Source: Blautia coccoides (GTDB lineage: Bacteria; Bacillota; Clostridia; Lachnospirales; Lachnospiraceae). Taken from it: DNA of 64,000 nucleotides. The notes below the pieces were generated by a model. The model worked only from the letters and a program-made list of their open reading frames with translations, had not been told where the DNA came from and did no database searches. Positions 17,200 through 24,728 of the stretch are shown piece after piece (position 1 is the first letter of the stretch; every line of letters starts with the position of its first letter). The stretch covers positions 3,134,501-3,198,500 of the forward strand of contig NZ_CP136422.1 in the NCBI RefSeq assembly GCF_034355335.1. The letters run 5' to 3'. The position numbers were made by a program, and so were the translations under genes.

Positions 17200-18451
17200 G
17201 GTACTGGCATATGGAAATAAAATAGAAAAAGAGCTTAAAGAACGTTTTGACTCTATAGACGAAAATGCGGAGTACAACCAGATGAAAGTGCTTCTGGCCA
17301 TGCAGAAAAACAAAGTCAGCGAGGCATGTCTCTATGCATCCAGCGGTTACGGATACAACGATCTGGGAAGAGATACCCTGGAAGATGTCTATGCAGATGC
17401 CTTTCACGCGGAGGCGGCGCTGGTCCGCCCTCAGATAGCCTGCGGCACCCATGCACTTGCCGTAGCGCTCTCCGGCAATCTGCGCCCGGGTGATGAGCTT
17501 TTCTCCCCTGTGGGAAAGCCCTACGACACTCTGGAAGAGGTTATCGGCATCCGTCCCTCCAGAGGTTCTCTGGCAGAATACGGAGTCACTTACAGACAGA
17601 CAGATCTGCTTCCTGACGGCAGTTTTGATTATGAAAATATCAAAAAGGCAATAAATGAAAAGACAAAGCTGGTCACGATCCAGCGTTCAAAAGGATATCA
17701 GACACGTCCCACGTTATCTGTGGAACGTATCGGAGAACTGATCTCTTTTGTAAAAAACATAAAACCTGATGTCATCTGTATGGTTGACAACTGCTACGGA
17801 GAATTCGTGGAGCGCATAGAACCTACGGACGTGGGAGCGGATCTGATCGTGGGTTCCCTTATCAAGAACCCCGGCGGCGGCCTGGCTCCCATCGGCGGCT
17901 ATATTGCAGGCAAAAAGGAGTATGTAGAGAATGCGGCTTACCGCCTTACCTCCCCCGGTCTCGGAAAAGAAGTGGGGGCTACTCTTGGCGTGAACCAGCC
18001 ATTCTTCCAGGGCTTTTTCCTGGCGCCCACAGTGGTGGCAGGCGCATTAAAAGGTGCTGTCTTTGCCGCAAACATCTATGAACGTCTCGGCTTCGGCGTA
18101 GTTCCAAACGCGGTGGAAAGCCGCCATGATATCATTCAGGCAGTTACCTTTGGTGTGCCGGAAGGCGTCATAGAATTTTGTAAAGGCATTCAGGCGGCTG
18201 CACCGGTGGACAGTTATGTGGAACCGGAACCCTGGGCTATGCCGGGATATGACAGCGATGTCATCATGGCAGCCGGAGCTTTTGTGCAGGGTTCTTCTAT
18301 TGAACTATCCGCCGACGGTCCCATCAAGCCGCCCTACGCCGTATATTTCCAGGGCGGGCTTACCTGGTACCACGCAAAACTGGGAATACTCATGTCCTTA
18401 CAGAAACTTATAGATAAAAAAATAGCAGTATTGCCAAAACAGGAGGCATAG
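17153..18451 (+). CDS. PLP-dependent methionine gamma-lyase-family protein (aluminium-resistance/YnbB-like)
   Basis: The 432-residue protein belongs to the fold-type I PLP enzymes annotated as aluminium-resistance protein or methionine gamma-lyase family (YnbB). The expected PLP lysine is in VGSLIKNPGGGLAP, and the cofactor pocket contributes CGTHALAVAL and MVDNCYGEF. Its physiological reaction is not established. It commonly follows miaA in Clostridia, as here. ATG 17153, preceded by AAGGAAAGAGG, is preferred over the adjoining GTG 17150. It overlaps miaA by 47 bases. Confidence 0.88.
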   Translation: MQEMNAVYRELGISSEVLAYGNKIEKELKERFDSIDENAEYNQMKVLLAMQKNKVSEACLYASSGYGYNDLGRDTLEDVYADAFHAEAALVRPQIACGTHALAVALSGNLRPGDELFSPVGKPYDTLEEVIGIRPSRGSLAEYGVTYRQTDLLPDGSFDYENIKKAINEKTKLVTIQRSKGYQTRPTLSVERIGELISFVKNIKPDVICMVDNCYGEFVERIEPTDVGADLIVGSLIKNPGGGLAPIGGYIAGKKEYVENAAYRLTSPGLGKEVGATLGVNQPFFQGFFLAPTVVAGALKGAVFAANIYERLGFGVVPNAVESRHDIIQAVTFGVPEGVIEFCKGIQAAAPVDSYVEPEPWAMPGYDSDVIMAAGAFVQGSSIELSADGPIKPPYAVYFQGGLTWYHAKLGILMSLQKLIDKKIAVLPKQEA

Positions 18452-18457
18452 AGATCC

Positions 18458-19657
18458 ATGGATAAGAAGACTGTCTGTATCATTGGCGGGGGCGCTGCCG
18501 GTCTGGTATCTGCCATTTTTGCCGCGAGAAATCACGCGTCCGTCATTCTGTTGGAACAAAATGAAAAACCGGGAAGAAAGCTTCTGGCAACAGGAAACGG
18601 CAAATGCAATATAACAAATACCTTTCAGCATCCCTCCTGCTACCACGGCAGACATCCGGAATTTGCATGGGAAGTCATACAGCAGTTCCCTCTGCAGCAG
18701 ACAGTGGCCTTTTTTTCCAGACTGGGCATCTACACCAAAAATCGTGACGGGTATCTCTATCCAGCAAGCGGACAGGCCTCCAGTGTGCTGGAAGTCCTGG
18801 AGGCGGAAGCCCGTTACCTGAAAGTGAAGATAAAGTGTAAGGAACAGGTGACAGATATCTGCGGATCCTCAGACCCGGCGCAGGGCAGATGGCTGGTCAA
18901 AACCCAGTCCTGGCAGTACGCTGCAGACAGTGTGATCATTGCCTGCGGTTCACCGGCCTCTGAAATTACAGGTTCCTGCACATCCGGATATGAATTTGCC
19001 GAGAAACTGGGACACACCATTATCAAACCGCTCCCTGCCCTGGTCCCACTGGCCTGCAAAGGCAGTTTTTTCAAAAAGTGGGCTGGTGTCCGCACAGAGG
19101 GCTGTGTCTCTCTGGCAGTTGACCGCCAGATCTTCCGGGAGGAAAGAGGAGAGATACAGCTCACAGAATACGGTGTCTCAGGAATCCCTGTTTTCCAGTT
19201 GAGCGGCTATGCCGCACGCCTTTTGGATGAGGGTGTCCCTGTACGGCTTCTGCTTGATCTTATGCCGGATTTCACTGAGGAATCCCTGCATGTGTTTTTA
19301 AAAACCCGTATGGAAAACTGTCCGTACAAAACCTTGAAGGAAAGCCTTGTGGGACTGTTTCCTAAAAAACTCATCGATGTGCTGACCCAGGATAACTCCG
19401 GTGATCTGGCCTCCCTTGTACAGAAGATCAAATGTCTGGAGCTGGATGTCAAAAGCCCCCGCTCCCTCAGGCAGGCCCAGGTATGTTCAGGGGGTGTCTC
19501 CACAGAGGAGTTATCTCCAAAGACAATGGAATCCTCCATTCAGCCCGGAATCTTTTTTGCGGGGGAAGTGGTGGATACGGATGGTATCTGCGGAGGCTAT
19601 AATCTGCAGTGGGCATGGTCCAGCGCTGCCGCGGCGGGAACACACGCTGCACTCTGA
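18458..19657 (+). CDS. HI0933/YhiN-family flavoprotein
   Basis: The 399-residue protein begins with an FAD dinucleotide-binding motif (IGGGAAGLVSAIFAARN), then EKPGRKLLATGNGKCNITN, the hallmark of the HI0933 family. It ends with FAGEVVDTDGICGGYNLQWA, which contacts FAD. The family's substrate is unknown; it is related to BaiN-type and other class I FAD oxidoreductases. It starts six bases after the PLP enzyme and is probably in the same transcript. Confidence 0.9.
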   Translation: MDKKTVCIIGGGAAGLVSAIFAARNHASVILLEQNEKPGRKLLATGNGKCNITNTFQHPSCYHGRHPEFAWEVIQQFPLQQTVAFFSRLGIYTKNRDGYLYPASGQASSVLEVLEAEARYLKVKIKCKEQVTDICGSSDPAQGRWLVKTQSWQYAADSVIIACGSPASEITGSCTSGYEFAEKLGHTIIKPLPALVPLACKGSFFKKWAGVRTEGCVSLAVDRQIFREERGEIQLTEYGVSGIPVFQLSGYAARLLDEGVPVRLLLDLMPDFTEESLHVFLKTRMENCPYKTLKESLVGLFPKKLIDVLTQDNSGDLASLVQKIKCLELDVKSPRSLRQAQVCSGGVSTEELSPKTMESSIQPGIFFAGEVVDTDGICGGYNLQWAWSSAAAAGTHAAL

Positions 19658-19773
19658 CATTTACCGCGCATTAAGCGCACACCTATTGAAACGTTTTCAA
19701 AAAGGAACTATTTTTACGGCCCCTGCAAAAAAAAGCAAAGGCCGCAGGAATGGTCATGTAGAAAGGTTCACAC

Positions 19774-21360
19774 ATGCTTACCATACAGCAATTAAAGCTT
19801 CCAGTGGCGCACACAGAAAGCGACCTGGAAAAAAAGATTTTAAAAACATTGAAAATAAAAAAAGAAGAGCTTCTCTCATGGACGATCCGAAAACAATCTC
19901 TGGACGCCAGGAAAAAGCCGGAACTTTTTTTCGTATATACAATTGACGCAGAGGTAAAAAAAGAAAATGCTGTCCAAAAAAGAGTTGACCATAAAATTGT
20001 TATGTCAACTAGTAGAAGCACCTATACTTATCTCCATGCAGACCGAACATCCGGGATACAGCGCCCGGTAGTGGTGGGCAGCGGCCCTGCGGGTCTTTTC
20101 TGTGCCTATTACCTGGCACGTGCAGGACTTTCCCCCCTTGTGATCGAACGGGGAGACCATGTGGACGCCCGAATGGAAAAAGTACAGTCTTTCTGGAAGG
20201 GCGGTACGCTGGACACGGAATCCAACGTGCAGTTCGGTGAGGGCGGCGCTGGCACATTTTCCGACGGAAAGCTGAATACCCTGGTCAAAGACCCTGTGGG
20301 AAGAAATCTGGAGGTACTCCGCCTTTTTGTAGAATGCGGCGCGCCGAAGGAGATCCTCTATGTACAGAAGCCCCACCTGGGAACAGATCTGCTGGTGTCC
20401 ATCGTAAAAAAACTGCGGGGCAAAATAGAAGAGATGGGCGGAGAAATCCGTTTCCGAAGCGCCCTGACCGGTATTCAGGTGGAAAAAGGACAGATCACAG
20501 GCATTGAGATCAATAACAGGGAACAGCTTCCTGTCTCCACCCTGGTCCTGGCGATCGGACACAGCGCCAGAGACACATTTTCCCTTCTGGAAAAAACAGG
20601 GTGTTCCATGCAGGCAAAATCCTTTGCCGTGGGGCTTCGCATAGAGCACCCCCAAACACTGATCAACCAGTATCAGTACGGATGCAAAGAACATGATACC
20701 TTAGGGGCTGCCGCATACAAGCTGACCCATAAGGCAGCCTCCGGCCGCGGAATATACAGCTTCTGCATGTGTCCGGGGGGATATGTGGTCAATGCCTCTT
20801 CCGAAAAAAACATGCTGGCAGTCAATGGCATGAGCTATCAGGACCGGGCCTCAAAGAATGCCAACAGTGCCATGATCGTCACAGTAACACCGGATGACTA
20901 TGGAAATAAAGGACCTCTTTCCGGTGTAGAATTTCAAAGAGAGCTGGAAAGAACAGCTTATGGTCTCGGCGGAGGCAAAATTCCACTTCAGCTTTTCGGT
21001 GATTTTAAAGAGAACTGCAGAAGCACCGGGCTTGGACTGGTCACTCCCTGCCTGAAAGGAGACTGGTCCTTTGCAAACTTAAGAGAGCTTTTTCCCTCTT
21101 ATATCAGCAGTGCCCTGCAGGAGGGAATCACGTATTTTGACCGCATGATTCCAGGATTTTCTAGGGATGACGCAGTGCTCACAGGTGTGGAGAGCCGTAC
21201 CTCCTCCCCTGTGCGGATCGAAAGAGACTCCCGGATGCAGAGCAATATACAAGGGATTTATCCCTGTGGGGAAGGTGCGGGCTATGCAGGGGGGATCACC
21301 TCCGCGGCTATGGATGGTCTGAAGATCGGAGAGGCGGTCACCGTTGCCTGCAGCCTCTGA
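19774..21360 (+). CDS. FAD-dependent oxidoreductase (COG2509-like)
   Basis: The 528-residue protein has an N-terminal extension of about 90 residues before the dinucleotide motif VVGSGPAGLFCAYYLARAG. It then shows FGEGGAGTFSDGKLNT and ends with YPCGEGAGYAGGITSAAMDGL, typical of the COG2509 group annotated as NAD(P)/FAD-dependent dehydrogenases. Function is not established. The 116-base gap after the previous flavoprotein contains no clear promoter or terminator, so it may be the last gene of the miaB-led run. Confidence 0.88.
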   Translation: MLTIQQLKLPVAHTESDLEKKILKTLKIKKEELLSWTIRKQSLDARKKPELFFVYTIDAEVKKENAVQKRVDHKIVMSTSRSTYTYLHADRTSGIQRPVVVGSGPAGLFCAYYLARAGLSPLVIERGDHVDARMEKVQSFWKGGTLDTESNVQFGEGGAGTFSDGKLNTLVKDPVGRNLEVLRLFVECGAPKEILYVQKPHLGTDLLVSIVKKLRGKIEEMGGEIRFRSALTGIQVEKGQITGIEINNREQLPVSTLVLAIGHSARDTFSLLEKTGCSMQAKSFAVGLRIEHPQTLINQYQYGCKEHDTLGAAAYKLTHKAASGRGIYSFCMCPGGYVVNASSEKNMLAVNGMSYQDRASKNANSAMIVTVTPDDYGNKGPLSGVEFQRELERTAYGLGGGKIPLQLFGDFKENCRSTGLGLVTPCLKGDWSFANLRELFPSYISSALQEGITYFDRMIPGFSRDDAVLTGVESRTSSPVRIERDSRMQSNIQGIYPCGEGAGYAGGITSAAMDGLKIGEAVTVACSL

Positions 21361-21438
21361 TCCGGCAGTCGTTTTTCCTGTTTTGCGCGATGAAAAGTAT
21401 ACCAATTATGAAAAAAGTGATAAATTTTTGTTAAGCCA

Positions 21439-21467
21439 TATACATCGTTTTTAATCTGTGCTACAAT
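21439..21467 (+). promoter_or_regulatory. Probable promoter for radC and the mre block
   Basis: TATACA (21439-21444) and TACAAT (21462-21467) are 17 bases apart in an AT-rich gap between two gene blocks. The -35 match is only moderate. The start would be near 21474. Confidence 0.45.
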
Positions 21468-21517
21468 AAAGTCTGCTAAATTTTTTTATGATGCCCATAC
21501 CATGCTGAAGAGAGTAT

Positions 21518-22228
21518 GTGGAAAATCATATGAATGACAATAGAAAAATCAAAGAAATACCAAATGAAAACCGGCCATACGAAAAGTGTCTGAAGCTCGG
21601 CGCCCAGGCACTTACTGATGAAGAACTGCTGGCAGTGCTTTTGCGCTCCGGCTCAAGCGGAAGCTCCTCACTGGAGCTGGCCGGGGAGGTGCTGCACCTC
21701 TCCCGGGACAAAGAGGGCCTTCCCGGCCTTCACCAACTGAGCCTCCAGCAGTTGAAAAGTATACGGGGAATTGGAACAGTGAAAGCCGTACAGCTCAAAT
21801 GCATCGGTGAACTTTCCAAGAGGATTGCAGTCTCTGTGGCAGAAAAGGGTGTTTCTTTTGATCATCCGGCATCCATTGCCAATTTCTACATGGAGCAGCT
21901 CCGCCATCAGGAACAGGAGCTGCTGCTTTGTATGATGCTGGACTGCAAAAACCATCGCCTGGGGGAAGAGACTATTTTTAAAGGGACTGTCAACATGTCC
22001 CTGGTAAACCCGCGGGAGATTTTTCTTGCCGCTCTTTCTTATCACGCGGTGGGTATCCTGCTGGTCCACAACCATCCAAGCGGAGACCCGTCCCCAAGTC
22101 AGGCGGATATCAACATTACGAAGAGAGTTCAGAATGCCGGAGCAATGCTCGGCATCCCGCTTTTGGATCACATCATTATCGGCGACTGCCGTTACATAAG
22201 CTTCCGGGAGCAGGGATTATTAGAATAA
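21518..22228 (+). CDS. radC: RadC family JAB/MPN-domain protein
   Basis: The 236-residue protein has an N-terminal helix-hairpin-helix (LKSIRGIGTVKAVQLK) and a C-terminal JAB/MPN domain with the metal motif HNHPSGDPSPSQAD. The old link to DNA repair is not supported by later genetic work, and its molecular role is unsettled. radC upstream of mreBCD is a common Firmicute order. GTG 21518 follows GAAGAGAG; ATG 21530 is an alternative start four codons in. Confidence 0.94.
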   Translation: MENHMNDNRKIKEIPNENRPYEKCLKLGAQALTDEELLAVLLRSGSSGSSSLELAGEVLHLSRDKEGLPGLHQLSLQQLKSIRGIGTVKAVQLKCIGELSKRIAVSVAEKGVSFDHPASIANFYMEQLRHQEQELLLCMMLDCKNHRLGEETIFKGTVNMSLVNPREIFLAALSYHAVGILLVHNHPSGDPSPSQADINITKRVQNAGAMLGIPLLDHIIIGDCRYISFREQGLLE

Positions 22229-22287
22229 TTATAATAGAAAGAACGCTGCGCGGGCTTTCTTGGTCATAAATAAAAGGGGAGCACAAT

Positions 22288-23277
22288 ATGCCATTTCATA
22301 AAACGTTCGGTGTGGATTTAGGCACCAGTATGGTGAAAATCTATTCCTGCCAGCAGGACACCATCTTAACGGAAAAGAACATGATTGCCATCCGGAACGG
22401 AAAGCAGATTCTGGCTGCCGGCAATGATGCTTATGAGATTTTTGAAAAAAATCCCTCAAATGTCTCGGTCATCACTCCCATGACATTCGGCAAGATTGCA
22501 GATATCAATCACACAGAGATGGTTCTGCATTCACTTCTGGAGAAAGCAGGCGCCGGTACGGTTTTTGGAAACACACTGTACCTTGCAGTTCCTGCAGATC
22601 TGTCCGAGATAGAGAAGAGGGCTTACTATACCATAGGAAATTCCAACAGAAAAAATAAGATATACATGGTTGACAAGACCATCGCTGATGCGGTAGCTCT
22701 GGGAATACCCATCAACAAGACGAAAGGCTCCATGGTGGTGAACATCGGGGCACAGAGCTGTGAAATCTCTGTCATCGAAAAGGGCAGGGTGGTACTGAGC
22801 AAAATTGTGGAGATTGGCGGCAAGCAGTTAAACGAATCCATCCAGAACATGGTGCGGCGCCGGTGCAATTTGAATATTGGCAGCCGTACAGCCAGACGTC
22901 TGAAATTCTCCCTGGCCTATTTAAAAGAAGATAAAAAAGAGGCGCGGAAAGTGGTGGGCGTGGACAGCCTGACCGGTCTGCCCCAGGAGGGGATCGTCTC
23001 CTCCAGAATGGTTTTTGAGGCCATTTGGGAACCGCTGGGCACCATCTGTGAAGAGATACGCTTTTTTCTGGAACGGACACCGCCCCAGATTCGGCAGAAT
23101 ATTTCCAGGGAAGGCATCAATCTCACCGGAGGTACCACAAAGATTCCGGATATCGAATGGTTTATCAGCAGGCAGACAGGGCAGAAGGTATGCCTGTCAC
23201 GTTTCTACGACCTGTGCACCATATACGGGCTTAAGGAGATCATAGGAAGCAAGTCTCTCAGAAAATGGGTTAAATAG
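22288..23277 (+). CDS. MreB-like rod-shape protein with altered nucleotide motifs
   Basis: The 329-residue actin-fold protein sits in the mreB position before mreC and mreD. It shows GVDLGTSMVKIY (phosphate 1), then LTGGTTKIPDIEW near the C-terminus. The phosphate-2 motif, usually DIGGGT in MreB, reads NIGAQS. The segment usually GERTAE reads GSRTAR. These changes affect residues that contact nucleotide, so ATP hydrolysis could be weak or absent. It may be a structural paralogue of a canonical MreB encoded elsewhere. A GGGGAG precedes the ATG. Confidence 0.85.
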   Translation: MPFHKTFGVDLGTSMVKIYSCQQDTILTEKNMIAIRNGKQILAAGNDAYEIFEKNPSNVSVITPMTFGKIADINHTEMVLHSLLEKAGAGTVFGNTLYLAVPADLSEIEKRAYYTIGNSNRKNKIYMVDKTIADAVALGIPINKTKGSMVVNIGAQSCEISVIEKGRVVLSKIVEIGGKQLNESIQNMVRRRCNLNIGSRTARRLKFSLAYLKEDKKEARKVVGVDSLTGLPQEGIVSSRMVFEAIWEPLGTICEEIRFFLERTPPQIRQNISREGINLTGGTTKIPDIEWFISRQTGQKVCLSRFYDLCTIYGLKEIIGSKSLRKWVK

Positions 23278-23336
23278 CAGAGGACATGTCCTGCAGGCTC
23301 TCTGCTGTCATGAATAAAAAGCTGAGGTTTTATAGA

Positions 23337-24194
23337 ATGAAGAAAAAGCATGATTGGAACATAAAAAGTAAACACATCCTGGTTGTAATGATTCTGGTGT
23401 GCATCAGCCTGATGCTCCTCACCTTTGCGTCAAAATTTCCGGCCGCACCGGTCAGAAAAGCTGCCAGCTACGCAGTCGTACCATTCCAGAACGGCATCAA
23501 TAAAGTGGGAACCGCGTTGAGTGACATGACCTCCGGTTTCCGCAACAAAAAAAAGCTGGTAGAGGAAAATAAAAAGCTTCAGGGCAAGGTGGACGAGCTG
23601 ACTGCTGAGAACAGCCGTCTGACCCAGTCTGTCAGTGAACTGGACCGTCTGAAAAAGCTGTATGATCTGGACAAGGAATACAGTGAATACGATAAAGTAG
23701 GCGCTGAGGTGATCAGCAAGAACTCCGGCAACTGGTTTTCCACTTTTACCATTAATAAAGGCAGCGATGACGGTATCCAGAAGGACTGCAACGTCATAGC
23801 CGGAAGCGGACTGGTGGGCATAGTCACCGAGGTCGGGAAAAACTGGGCAACGGTCCGCTCCATCATAGATGACACCAGTAATGTAGGCGCCATGACCATG
23901 ACCACCTCCGACAGATGTATCGTGTCCGGCGACATGCGTCTCATTGATGAGGGAAAACTGCAGTTTATCCACCTGAAGGATGAGGATGACAAAATCCAGG
24001 AGGGTGAAAAAATTGTTACATCCGCAGTGAGTGACAAATTTCTGAAGGGTATTCTGATAGGATATGTAAGTGAGATCAAAGAAGACCCCAACAATCTCAC
24101 AAAGACAGGGACCCTGACACCTGCGGTAGATTTTGAACATCTGCAGGAGGTACTTGTGATCAAAGAACTGAAACAGCAGAAGGGAGATTCATAA
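23337..24194 (+). CDS. mreC: Rod shape-determining protein MreC
   Basis: The 285-residue protein has one N-terminal membrane segment (about residues 14-33), then a coiled coil, then the extracellular beta domain with VISKNSGNWFSTFTINKGS and GLVGIVTEVG. MreC links MreB filaments to the elongation synthases PBP2 and RodA. ATG 23337 is chosen because GAGG lies nine bases upstream; the frame also contains an ATG at 23310 without a good site. Its stop abuts mreD. Confidence 0.93.
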   Translation: MKKKHDWNIKSKHILVVMILVCISLMLLTFASKFPAAPVRKAASYAVVPFQNGINKVGTALSDMTSGFRNKKKLVEENKKLQGKVDELTAENSRLTQSVSELDRLKKLYDLDKEYSEYDKVGAEVISKNSGNWFSTFTINKGSDDGIQKDCNVIAGSGLVGIVTEVGKNWATVRSIIDDTSNVGAMTMTTSDRCIVSGDMRLIDEGKLQFIHLKDEDDKIQEGEKIVTSAVSDKFLKGILIGYVSEIKEDPNNLTKTGTLTPAVDFEHLQEVLVIKELKQQKGDS

Positions 24195-24728
24195 ATGAGA
24201 ATTCAAAGGAAAGTGGTAACCCTCCTTCTGATTCTGATTTCCGCTGTCCTTCAGGGAACTATTTTCAAAGCGCTTTCCATCGGCTCTATTGCGCCGAACC
24301 TGCTGTTGATCCTGACAGTTTCCTTTGGTTTTATGCGCGGCAAGAAGAATGGCATCTGGATCGGATTTTTATGCGGAATCCTGAAAGACCTGCTCTCAGA
24401 CGGACTCCTTGGCTTTTACGGCCTGATCTATCTGTGCATCGGCTATGCGGCAGGCTGCTGCTGTAAACTGTTTTATGATGAGGAGCTTCGTGTTCCCATC
24501 ATACTTGTAGCGGCCGGTGATCTGGTTTACGGCGGTCTGGTCTATGGAATGCAGTATCTGATGCGGGGACGTATACAGTTTTACTACTATTTCGGAAGGA
24601 TCATCATTCCGGAAATGATCTATACGATTCTTATGACTGTTCTTCTCTACAGGTTACTCTTTAACATCAACAAGTGGCTGACAGAACTGGAAATGAAGGA
24701 GAGAGATTCTATTTGGCTAAGAAAATAA
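24195..24728 (+). CDS. mreD: Rod shape-determining protein MreD
   Basis: A 177-residue membrane protein with five to six hydrophobic segments, including the conserved PNLLLILTVSFGFMRG region. It starts directly after the mreC stop. MreD is a membrane partner of MreC in the elongasome. Its 3' end overlaps the start of the PBP2 gene by 16 bases. Confidence 0.9.
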   Translation: MRIQRKVVTLLLILISAVLQGTIFKALSIGSIAPNLLLILTVSFGFMRGKKNGIWIGFLCGILKDLLSDGLLGFYGLIYLCIGYAAGCCCKLFYDEELRVPIILVAAGDLVYGGLVYGMQYLMRGRIQFYYYFGRIIIPEMIYTILMTVLLYRLLFNINKWLTELEMKERDSIWLRK

